Positions 1-6,390 of a DNA stretch of 14,447 nucleotides are shown piece after piece. How positions within the stretch are numbered: the stretch's first letter is position 1; the number at the start of each line of letters is the position of its first letter. Under the pieces are notes generated by a model, which did no database searches, was not told the origin of the DNA, and saw only the letters and a list, made by a program, of their open reading frames with translations. The position numbers and the translations under genes are program-made. Origin of the DNA: Vicinamibacteria bacterium (GTDB lineage: Bacteria; Acidobacteriota; Vicinamibacteria; Fen-336; JAGNNV01); assembly GCA_016650185.1 (NCBI GenBank), contig JAENWE010000322.1, positions 1 to 14,447 of the forward strand, written 5' to 3'.

Positions 1-1471
1 AGGGTCCGACCGGAGCGCCCCGTCCGTAGCCGACCATGATCGTCCCGAACAGAACGAGACCGGCCCCGGCCGCGAGGGCGGCACTTTCCAGGACTCGAAG
101 CTCCTCCACGTCCGCCTGCCCGAAAACGCGGGCGATGCGCTGTGCGAACCCGAAGATCGAGACGATGAGAATGGCGAACAGGGTTGATCCGAAGAGCGAG
201 GCGCCGCTGTCTGCCTTCAGTCCCTGCAGCGCCCACCAGGCGATCGTCAGCGTGGTGCCGATGGCGGCGCCCCTCAACAGCGCCCCCCGCCGAAAGAGCA
301 CGGCCACGATCAGAATCGCGGCATCGAGCATCGCGATCAGGCCAAAGAACTGCGGCCATTGATCGATGTAGCGCTTCGAGGTGGCGAGAGCGAACGCGAA
401 CAGGAATGGAACCAGCCCGCCAATGGCGCTCACGCGTCGCAGTCTGGGGTCGTCGGCGTCTCCCGCGGCGATGGGCAGGACCAGGTAGAACGTTCCGAAC
501 ACCAAAAAGATGACGATCGCGACCGGCATGGTTTCGGGCGACATGAAGTTCCAAAACCAGCGGATCTGATGGACCAGGGTCAAGGCGAGGCCGAGTCCGA
601 GAAGTCCGAACCATCGGCCCTTCACCGCGACGGCGAGCGTTCCCAGGTTGAGGGCGAGGGTGTAGGCGAAGACGCCCAAGGTTGCCTCCTCGCGCGCGGC
701 GAGGCCGATCGAGGTGGCGAACCCGACCAGGAGGCTCAACACCGCGGTGGCGAAGGCGCGGTAGCGGACCGCCAGCAGGCCTCCAGTCGCGGTAACTGCC
801 AGTATCCCCGTGAAGGCCGCGGGCATGGAGATGAGGGCATACCGCGCATGCGCGCCGAGGAGGGCGACCCAGAGGATGGCCAGGCCCGCGCTCGACACCG
901 GGCTCGCGATTGTGGCCAGGCCCTGCCGCATGGAGGCCTCGGCGGAGACGAGCGCTCCGATTCCCACAGCGAGCATCACCGCGAAGCCCACCTCCGGGCC
1001 GATCAGGCCTTGCTCGATGATCCACCGGGCGAAAAAGATTGCGGAGAGGATGAAGGCGATTCCGCTCATCCAGGCGGCCCCCTTGACCCCAATGAAGCTC
1101 TCCCAGTCCGTGGGCGGTGAGGTTGGCTCCGTGGTGACCTCGGGTGGGGAGGAAAGGGCGGTTGACGCGGACGGGTCCGTCGCCCCGACCGGCAGAACAG
1201 AGGGCGGCGCCGCCTGGATCTCAACGTCGGATCGGCCTCCATCCTCTACCTCGGCCATGGGAACGGGTGGCGCGGGCGCAGCGGTGAGCAGAGGCTCCGT
1301 TGCGTTCCCCTTTCCGGGCGTTCGCATTTCCTCGATCTGCCGCCGCTGTGCTTCCATTGTGATCAGCAGTTCGTCGCGTTCGTCTCGCAGTTTTCGAACC
1401 TGGGCACTCAGAACGCCGGCTCGGATGATGGCGAGGAACGTAACCGCGAAGGCGAAAAGCGCCAGGAGCAT
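1..1471 (-). CDS. DUF2339 family multi-pass membrane protein, N-terminal part (runs off the left edge)
   Basis: An uninterrupted minus-strand frame runs from the ATG at 1471 to the window edge (490 complete codons, no stop). Residues 1-17 form a hydrophobic anchor (MLLALFAFAVTFLAII), residues ~20-48 are a charged, coiled-coil-like helix, and residues ~50-120 are a Pro/Ser/Thr/Ala-rich linker. From residue 122 (DWESFIGVKGAAWMSG) the protein is almost continuous transmembrane helices. The E-x-x-I-G segment followed by FFARWIIEQGLIGPE matches the start of the DUF2339 core. Family members are usually about 900-1000 residues, so roughly half is present. The biochemical role of DUF2339 is unknown. 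A good Shine-Dalgarno, GAGGA at 1478-1482 with a six-base spacer, supports the start. The gene is divergent from the serine hydrolase. Long plus-strand frames over the same region are Arg/Gly/Glu-rich mirror images of this membrane protein. Confidence 0.85.
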   Translation of the reverse strand, partial: MLLALFAFAVTFLAIIRAGVLSAQVRKLRDERDELLITMEAQRRQIEEMRTPGKGNATEPLLTAAPAPPVPMAEVEDGGRSDVEIQAAPPSVLPVGATDPSASTALSSPPEVTTEPTSPPTDWESFIGVKGAAWMSGIAFILSAIFFARWIIEQGLIGPEVGFAVMLAVGIGALVSAEASMRQGLATIASPVSSAGLAILWVALLGAHARYALISMPAAFTGILAVTATGGLLAVRYRAFATAVLSLLVGFATSIGLAAREEATLGVFAYTLALNLGTLAVAVKGRWFGLLGLGLALTLVHQIRWFWNFMSPETMPVAIVIFLVFGTFYLVLPIAAGDADDPRLRRVSAIGGLVPFLFAFALATSKRYIDQWPQFFGLIAMLDAAILIVAVLFRRGALLRGAAIGTTLTIAWWALQGLKADSGASLFGSTLFAILIVSIFGFAQRIARVFGQADVEELRVLESAALAAGAGLVLFGTIMVGYGRGAPVGP

Positions 1472-1577
1472 TTTCAGTCCTCAAAGATCGGGCCGCCCCC
1501 GAACGCATCTTTGTTCAGAGAATGTAAAACCTGGGCGAGGCGCGAGGCCGCACCCGGGTAGTGTCGTCAAATGCAGT
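1472..1577. promoter_or_regulatory. Divergent intergenic region between the DUF2339 gene and the serine hydrolase gene
   Basis: These 106 bases must carry the 5' signals of both divergent genes. The only clear element is the GAGGA ribosome-binding site of the minus-strand gene. An AT-richer patch at about 1508-1530 is the likeliest promoter position, but no convincing -35/-10 pair is visible on either strand. The call rests on gene layout only. Confidence 0.3.
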
Positions 1578-3017
1578 ATGACCCGACTCCGACCCCTCCT
1601 GCTGTGGTGCATTTTGCTTATCCCCGGTGGTTCTTTTGCCCAAGGGACGGGGTCGCCGCCGGCCCTTCCCGACACTCCGGTCGGCCGGGCCGTGGGCCTG
1701 TTCGTCAAGGCCCTGAATACCGGCTCTCTCGCGGAACTGGAGCGGTTCCACACCGATCGCGGCGGCCACGCCGAGAACGCCCAGCAAGACCTCGGCTTCT
1801 TCCAGCAGTCCGGCGGACTCAACCTTCAGAAGGTGGTCAAGGCGTCGGAATTCGAGATCGATGTCGAGGCGATCATGCGCAAGTCGGGGCGGGCGGTCGT
1901 GCTGCACCTCGCCGTCGACCCCGCGCCGCCTCATGAAGTCGCGGGTCTGGGAGTGAGACCTTCGGGCGCTCAGGGATCGGGAGGTCCCCGCGGAGCGGCC
2001 GGGGTTGAGGACGACGACATGGCTCCACGGCCCGCCGGTGACGTTATCGTCGCGGCCCCCGCTATCGTCGATCAAGCGGTCGCGGCCGGATTCTCCGGTG
2101 TGGTCCTGATCGCGAAGGACGGCAAGCCCGTTCTGGAGAGGGCCTCGGGCTTCGCCCACCGCGGGCTTGACGTGAAGAACCGGATCGATACGAAGTTCAA
2201 CCTGGGTTCCATCAACAAGACGTTCACGAAGCTCGCGATCGCCCAGTTGATGGAGGTCGGAAAGCTCGGTTGGGACGACAGGCTCGGGAAATTTCTCCCG
2301 GACTTTCCAAACGCCGATGCCGCGGCGAAAGTCACGATCGGCCATCTCGTGGAGATGAGATCCGGGATCGGTGATTTCTTTGGTCCCGAATTCGAGGCCA
2401 CTGCGAAGAACCGCATTCGGACCCTCTCGGACTATCTACCCTTCTTCGCGAAGAAGCCCCTGGCCTTCGAGCCTGGGGTTGGGCAGGCCTACTCCAACGG
2501 CGGCTATCTGACCCTCGGCCTGATCATCGAGAAGGTGAGCGGGCAGACCTACTACGACTACGTGCGCGACCACATCTTCAAGCCCGCCGGCATGACGGAC
2601 ACCGACTCCTTCGAACTGGACGGTGTGACCCCGAACCTCGCCGTCGGCTATTCCGGCAAGACTCGCGGCGAATGGGTCAGCAACATCTACTCCCTTCCCG
2701 CCCGCGGAAGTTCGGCGGGCGGCGGCTATTCGACCGCGCCCGACCTGGTGAAGTTCGCGGAAGCGCTGGTGGCCGGCCGGCTGGCAGGCGCGCCTTACAC
2801 CTCCTGGTATCTCGGAGGTCCGCGACCTGCTCCGCAGGCCCCCGCTTCCTCATCAAGTGGCCCGATGCGCGGTGGCCTCGGCGTCGCGGGCGGCAGCCCC
2901 GGCGTCAATGCCGTCTTTGAGTTGGACGCAGGGCAACGTCTGGTTATCGTGGTCCTGGCCAACGACGGCCCACCGGCCGCGGAGAACCTGGCCCGGAAGA
3001 TCCGCCTCGGAAGGTAG
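1578..3017 (+). CDS. Secreted serine hydrolase, beta-lactamase / class C penicillin-binding-protein family (PF00144)
   Basis: 479 residues. Residues 1-21 are a signal peptide (Arg-containing n-region, LLLWCILLIP core, probable cleavage after SFA), which fixes the start at 1578 although the frame stays open far upstream. Residues ~27-130 form a small accessory domain of the kind fused to serine hydrolases in Acidobacteria-like genomes. An acidic/Pro linker follows, then the serine hydrolase fold from ~160. Active-site motifs are S211-I-N-K214 (SxxK), Y305-S-N307 (YxN) and G438-G-S-P-G in place of the KTG/HxG box. This set fits beta-lactamase-related esterases or peptidases, and a true antibiotic-degrading role cannot be inferred. 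The product is probably periplasmic or exported. The ribosome-binding site is weak. Its last 74 bases overlap the 3' end of the convergent transporter gene. Confidence 0.85.
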   Translation: MTRLRPLLLWCILLIPGGSFAQGTGSPPALPDTPVGRAVGLFVKALNTGSLAELERFHTDRGGHAENAQQDLGFFQQSGGLNLQKVVKASEFEIDVEAIMRKSGRAVVLHLAVDPAPPHEVAGLGVRPSGAQGSGGPRGAAGVEDDDMAPRPAGDVIVAAPAIVDQAVAAGFSGVVLIAKDGKPVLERASGFAHRGLDVKNRIDTKFNLGSINKTFTKLAIAQLMEVGKLGWDDRLGKFLPDFPNADAAAKVTIGHLVEMRSGIGDFFGPEFEATAKNRIRTLSDYLPFFAKKPLAFEPGVGQAYSNGGYLTLGLIIEKVSGQTYYDYVRDHIFKPAGMTDTDSFELDGVTPNLAVGYSGKTRGEWVSNIYSLPARGSSAGGGYSTAPDLVKFAEALVAGRLAGAPYTSWYLGGPRPAPQAPASSSSGPMRGGLGVAGGSPGVNAVFELDAGQRLVIVVLANDGPPAAENLARKIRLGR

Positions 3018-3930
3018 TGAGGTTGCCAACGGGCGAGGAAGGCAGGCCCTTCGGCCCGGCCACCGCGATGGCGATACCACAAAGGATCAAGGGCGCCGCC
3101 ACCAACAGACGCAGGGTCAGCACCTCGCCCAGGAACAGGATACCGAGCGCTGATGCGAGCGGGGGCACCGCGAGCTGAACAATGGACGCGCGGGTGGCAG
3201 TCAGGGACGGCACGGCGGCATACCAGGCCACGTAGCCGAGGCCGGAGGTGATGCCGCCGGAGGCCATCGCGAGCAGCAGTCCGGGCACGCTCAGCTGTAA
3301 GGAGGAGAGGGTGAGAAGGCTCGCCCCCAGGGACAGGGGAAGCGCAGCCGCGAAGTTCCTGGCCGTGGCGAAAAGAGCCGGGCCCGACGTTCGACCGCGA
3401 ATCGAATAGATGCCCCAGGCGAAGCCGGAGATCGCCATCAGGAGAGCGCCGAGCGGGTCCGGCGACTCGGCGCCCGGGCGAGTGAGCCAGCCGAGCCCGA
3501 ACAGCGCCAGCGCGAGGCCGGCCGCCTCCCTCCCCTGAATCCGCCGTCCCCAGAGGAGATCCGAGCCGATCATGGTGATCTGCACACAACCGAAAACCAG
3601 GAACGCCCCGGTGCCCGCGGAGATGCGCAGGTAGGCGAGCGAGAACGGCAGCGCGTACATGAACAGAGCGAGCGCAGAGAGCGCGCGATCCCGCTTACTC
3701 GGGGCAACGGGATTTCTGGCTCCGCCCGATGTCCTCACCAGAACGAACAAAACCAGGGCTCCCGAAGCCAGTCGCGCGAGAGTGAAGCTCGATGCGTCGA
3801 TCAGCCCCGATCTCAGGGCGGCCCGGCACAAGAGCGAGTTCAACGCGAAACAAACGAGGGCCAGCAGGGTCAAGCCCACCGTCTTTCCCGCGGGAACGTC
3901 GGAAGGCCGGGCGCTTGGAACCGCAGTCAT
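2944..3930 (-). CDS. EamA/DMT-superfamily transporter
   Basis: 328 residues with about ten hydrophobic helices arranged as two EamA repeats (roughly residues 15-145 and 155-290), the standard architecture of inner-membrane drug/metabolite exporters. Typical signatures are FALNSLLCRAALRSG in helix 1, YALPFSLAYLRISAGTGAFL near helices 3-4, and the closing ASALGILFLGEVLTLR segment, where the Glu in LGE is highly conserved in the family. The substrate cannot be told from sequence. The ATG at 3930 gives full helix 1 but has no clear Shine-Dalgarno. The last ~35 residues are a Gly/Pro/Arg-rich, non-membrane tail. Its terminal part lies antisense to the serine hydrolase, so it may be read-through into the neighbour rather than functional sequence. 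Confidence 0.85.
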   Translation of the reverse strand: MTAVPSARPSDVPAGKTVGLTLLALVCFALNSLLCRAALRSGLIDASSFTLARLASGALVLFVLVRTSGGARNPVAPSKRDRALSALALFMYALPFSLAYLRISAGTGAFLVFGCVQITMIGSDLLWGRRIQGREAAGLALALFGLGWLTRPGAESPDPLGALLMAISGFAWGIYSIRGRTSGPALFATARNFAAALPLSLGASLLTLSSLQLSVPGLLLAMASGGITSGLGYVAWYAAVPSLTATRASIVQLAVPPLASALGILFLGEVLTLRLLVAAPLILCGIAIAVAGPKGLPSSPVGNLTTFRGGSSGPGSPRPVGRRWPGPR

Positions 3931-4027
3931 AACGAACGCGAAACTCTACAACCAGCCCTGTTCGAGCCATCGGCCGATGACCGGTGTGGCAGAATCGACC
4001 TGTAGCTGGCGTTTTTCAACGTGACGA
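3931..4027. promoter_or_regulatory. Divergent intergenic region between transporter and chemoreceptor genes
   Basis: A 97-base gap between two divergent starts. GCCGATGA at 3973-3980 resembles the flagellar sigma-28 -10 box (GCCGATAA), which would suit a chemoreceptor, but no TAAA-like -35 lies about 15 bases upstream. Neither start has a strong ribosome-binding site. The promoter function is inferred from layout. Confidence 0.3.
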
Positions 4028-5668
4028 GTGAATGAATCAATGCGAAACATGGTTTCTGTAAGAGCCGCGCTGATCCGCGGCGCGTCGGTGTGCCTGGTGC
4101 TGGCGGTCGCGATGTGGGCGATCCTTTTCCTCTCGAACCGGTCGGTGGAAGCGCGCCTTTCCGACAGCCGCCGTGCCCTCGTGAGAGTATCCGGCCTGCG
4201 GTCGCTCATCTCCATCACCGAGAAGATCACCACCCCCGTTCTGAACGCGGCCGACTACGGCAGCGAAATGGCGGAACGGGAGAAGGAATTCCGGGAGGCA
4301 TCGGCCCGAGCCACCGCCGCCGCCGCCAGGCTCGATGAGGTCTTCACCGCGGCCGAGGCGGTGAGTTCCGGCTATGCGGAAGTCAGGTCCTCGCTTTTCG
4401 AGACTGCGAAAGGCGGGGGCCGGATCCTCGAGATTCTCAAGAACCCCACGGCGCGAAAGGATAAGAACACAGAGGCTGAGTTCGAGGAACTTCGCGCGTC
4501 CCTGGCCGGAAAGTCGTCGAAGGTGGTGGCCGATATCCGCATGATGGTTGAGACGGAGACCAAGGCGGCGGGCGACCATCTCGACGTGGCTCGGGACACG
4601 TCGGTGCGAGCGGGCCGTATGGCCCTTTTCGTTCTGGTCCTCTTCCTGATTGCGGTTCCCCTGGTTGCACTTTTCGTCGCCCGCGCGATCGCCCATCCGG
4701 TGGGTCAGGTCACCAGGATTCACAGGTCGATCGTCGATGGCGACTTTGAGCAGACCGTGACGGTGACCGAGGAGGGCGAGCTTGGAATCCTCCAAAGATC
4801 CTGTCAGGACCTCCTTCAGTATCTTCAAACCCTCAGCACGCAGGCGAACGCTCTTTCGAACGGAGACCTGACCTCGTCGGTCCAGCCTCGCTCGGAGCGC
4901 GACCTTCTGGGAGCCTCCTGGCTCGATATGACGCGCCGCCTCGGTCAAATCATTTCTGAGGTGCGCTCGGCTTCGTCTTCCGTTTCCGTGGCCGCCCAGC
5001 ACCTCACGTCGTCGTCGAATGTGCTTTCGAATGGCACGGCCCAGCAGGCGGCCTCGGTGGAAGAGACCACCGCGTCACTGGAAGAAATGAGCAGCTCCAT
5101 CACCCAGAACGCGGATCACAGCCGCAGCCTCGAACAGATGGCGATGCGGGGAGCGCAGGACGCGGAGGAGGCCGAGGGGTCGGTCTCCAAGACGGTGCAG
5201 GCCATGAAGACGATTTCGGAGAGGATCGGGATCATCCAGGACATCGCCTACCAGACGAATCTGCTGGCTCTGAACGCGGCGATCGAGGCGGCGCGGGCGG
5301 GGGAGCAGGGGCGCGGCTTCGCGGTGGTGGCGGCGGAGATCCGGCGTCTGGCCGAGCGTTCGCAGACCGCGGCGAAGCAGATTTCCGAGATGACCAAGGG
5401 CAGTCTGGAGATTGCCGGGTTGTCGGGCCAGAAGCTCGCTCAACTGGCGCCGTCGATAAGGCGGACCGCCGAGGTGGTTCAGGAACTGGCGGCGGCGTCG
5501 GCGGAGCAGGCGGCGGGGGTGGGTCAGATGAACCGCGCGATGGCACAGGTGGATCAGGTGACCCAGCAGAACGCGTCCGCGTCCGAGGAACTCTCGGCCA
5601 CTGCGGAAGAGTTGAAGCAGCAGGCGGAGAATCTCGAGCGCCTGCTCGCGTTCTTCAAGATCGCGTAG
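4028..5668 (+). CDS. Methyl-accepting chemotaxis protein with tandem HAMP domains
   Basis: 546 residues from a GTG start; an in-frame ATG at 4040 (four codons later) is an alternative, and both have weak ribosome-binding sites. TM1 spans ~16-33, a helical periplasmic sensor of ~160 residues follows, and TM2 spans ~198-221. HAMP1 spans ~219-266 with Pro224 and the VDGDF/EEGELG signature. A second HAMP-like unit spans ~267-312 (ALSNGDLTSSV, then DLLG). The signalling coiled coil fills the rest, with its highly conserved hairpin at ~402-440 (IIQDIAYQTNLLALNAAIEA, then ARAGEQGRGFAVVA). EETTASLEEM is a likely adaptation (methylation) region. The protein should sit in chemoreceptor arrays and control CheA through CheW. 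No CheR-tethering pentapeptide is present; the C-terminus is FFKIA. No che genes are nearby, so it is an orphan receptor. Its ligand is unknown. Confidence 0.93.
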   Translation: MNESMRNMVSVRAALIRGASVCLVLAVAMWAILFLSNRSVEARLSDSRRALVRVSGLRSLISITEKITTPVLNAADYGSEMAEREKEFREASARATAAAARLDEVFTAAEAVSSGYAEVRSSLFETAKGGGRILEILKNPTARKDKNTEAEFEELRASLAGKSSKVVADIRMMVETETKAAGDHLDVARDTSVRAGRMALFVLVLFLIAVPLVALFVARAIAHPVGQVTRIHRSIVDGDFEQTVTVTEEGELGILQRSCQDLLQYLQTLSTQANALSNGDLTSSVQPRSERDLLGASWLDMTRRLGQIISEVRSASSSVSVAAQHLTSSSNVLSNGTAQQAASVEETTASLEEMSSSITQNADHSRSLEQMAMRGAQDAEEAEGSVSKTVQAMKTISERIGIIQDIAYQTNLLALNAAIEAARAGEQGRGFAVVAAEIRRLAERSQTAAKQISEMTKGSLEIAGLSGQKLAQLAPSIRRTAEVVQELAAASAEQAAGVGQMNRAMAQVDQVTQQNASASEELSATAEELKQQAENLERLLAFFKIA

Positions 5669-5669
5669 C

Positions 5670-6101
5670 TCAGCCGAACCTGGCCTGGAACGCCACGGCC
5701 GCGCGCAGGTAGGCGTCTCGGCCCTCGGGGCTGGGAATCCTCTCCGCCTGATCCCTGATGGCCGGAGGCAGCGCCGAGACCGGAGGGGCGGTCCTTCGCG
5801 GCCCGATCTCCCTTCGCGGTTTTCTCGGAGTCACCGGCCCTAGAACGAACGCGAGCCCCCTCGGGGCGAGCGAGCCCGCTGTTCGCTGAAGGCGCAGGAC
5901 CAGGCCTCCGCGCAGATCGCGAAGCGTCCGGATCCACGAAGCGGAGTCGGCGCGGACGCGCATGACGTCTCCCTGAATGCCCACCACCTCGCTGTGGTTC
6001 GCGATGGCATCGCCCGTGATCGCTGGCCACAGGGCCTTCAACACCGCCAGACGATGTGGTTCGGCCGCGGCGAAGAATCCGGGGAGGGAGGATGTGGGCA
6101 A
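5670..6101 (-). CDS. DciA-like / DUF721 domain protein
   Basis: 143 residues. The N-terminal half fits the DUF721 (DciA) pattern: Trp25 and Gly30 in the LWPAITGDAIANHS block, then a GDVMRVRADSASW strand-loop ending in Trp56 and an amphipathic RTLRDLRGGLVLRLQ helix. In characterised bacteria DciA helps load or activate the replicative helicase DnaB. A basic, Pro-rich region (~90-115) and a less conserved tail follow. The frame has a TGA eight codons before the TTG at 6101 and no ATG or GTG between, so TTG is the only reasonable start. An AGGA at 6113-6116 lies 11 bases upstream. The gene converges on the chemoreceptor with a one-base gap and is divergent from the glutamate dehydrogenase. An overlapping 190-codon frame (5554-6126) has the better start codon but low-complexity Arg/Gly composition and crosses into the chemoreceptor gene. 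Confidence 0.7.
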   Translation of the reverse strand: MPTSSLPGFFAAAEPHRLAVLKALWPAITGDAIANHSEVVGIQGDVMRVRADSASWIRTLRDLRGGLVLRLQRTAGSLAPRGLAFVLGPVTPRKPRREIGPRRTAPPVSALPPAIRDQAERIPSPEGRDAYLRAAVAFQARFG

Positions 6102-6320
6102 GGGAGGGGATGTCCTGGACTCTCATTCTAAGGGGGCGGCACTATCGCCCCGCGGGGGTCTCAGGTACGCTTGCGCTCTTTCCGTCCGGGTCCGTTCGTG
6201 ATTCTCATTCGCGTGACAGCGCCGGAAACCGCCCTCATTCCATCTTCGCGGCAAGCCCCAGCCCGCCGCCTTCATCCCCTGACCTTGGATCGGCGGTGTA
6301 GCATTCTTAGGTCCGCCCAC

Positions 6321-6362
6321 GCCCAAAAGCGCGTTGCCGCATGCTTTTGGGGCGTTTGCCCC
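6321..6362 (+). promoter_or_regulatory. Two mutually exclusive hairpins in the leader of the glutamate dehydrogenase gene
   Basis: Hairpin A pairs GCCCAAAAGC (6321-6330) with GCTTTTGGGGC (6343-6353), leaving one bulged G. Hairpin B pairs GGGGC (6349-6353) with GCCCC (6358-6362) around a GTTT loop. Both use 6349-6353, so only one can form at a time. The pair ends 18 bases before the GAGGA ribosome-binding site. No T-tract follows hairpin B, so a classic intrinsic terminator is not supported. A switch is an inference from base pairing only. Confidence 0.35.
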
Positions 6363-6380
6363 CTGATTTCCTTCGTTCGC

Positions 6381-6385
6381 GAGGA
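6381..6385 (+). promoter_or_regulatory. Ribosome-binding site of the glutamate dehydrogenase gene
   Basis: GAGGA followed by a five-base spacer (CTTTC) to the ATG at 6391. It supports this start as the true N-terminus. Confidence 0.7.
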
Positions 6386-6390
6386 CTTTC

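Larger units (their letters stand above)
6102..6390. promoter_or_regulatory. Divergent intergenic region between dciA-like gene and glutamate dehydrogenase
   Basis: 289 bases without a convincing gene. On the minus side, TAGAAT (6123-6128, reading TTAGAATG on the minus strand) resembles a -10 box, but nothing like a -35 lies 17 bases upstream. A GC hairpin, GGGGCG-gcactat-CGCCCC, sits at 6133-6151. On the plus side the last ~70 bases form the structured leader described separately. Overlapping frames crossing this region in both directions have Arg/Ser/Pro-rich, non-protein-like composition. Confidence 0.4.

Noticed and set aside
359..1577. Long plus-strand open frames over the left end (359-1120 and the upstream part of the frame ending at 3017)
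   Set aside because: Their products are Arg/Gly/Glu/Ser-rich without any domain and lie antisense to a well-formed DUF2339 membrane protein. The serine hydrolase starts at its signal peptide at 1578.
3973..3980. Sigma-28-like -10 box (GCCGATGA) ahead of the chemoreceptor
   Set aside because: No TAAA-type -35 at the required distance of about 15 bases; one near-match octamer is expected by chance.
3988..4016. Sigma-54-like site (TGGCA...) ahead of the chemoreceptor
   Set aside because: The GC dinucleotide needed at -12 with the fixed spacing is missing.
5554..6126. 190-codon minus-strand frame overlapping the DciA-like gene
   Set aside because: It has an ATG but its product is Arg/Gly/Ser-rich, and it runs into the chemoreceptor coding sequence. 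The alternative frame matches DUF721.
6133..6151. GGGGCG/CGCCCC hairpin as a terminator
   Set aside because: It lies between two divergent starts, not after a gene, and has no T-tract on either strand.
6285..6304. TTGGAT ... TAGCAT as a sigma-70 promoter for glutamate dehydrogenase
   Set aside because: The spacing is only about eight bases, and no other -35 lies at 16-18 bases from TAGCAT.
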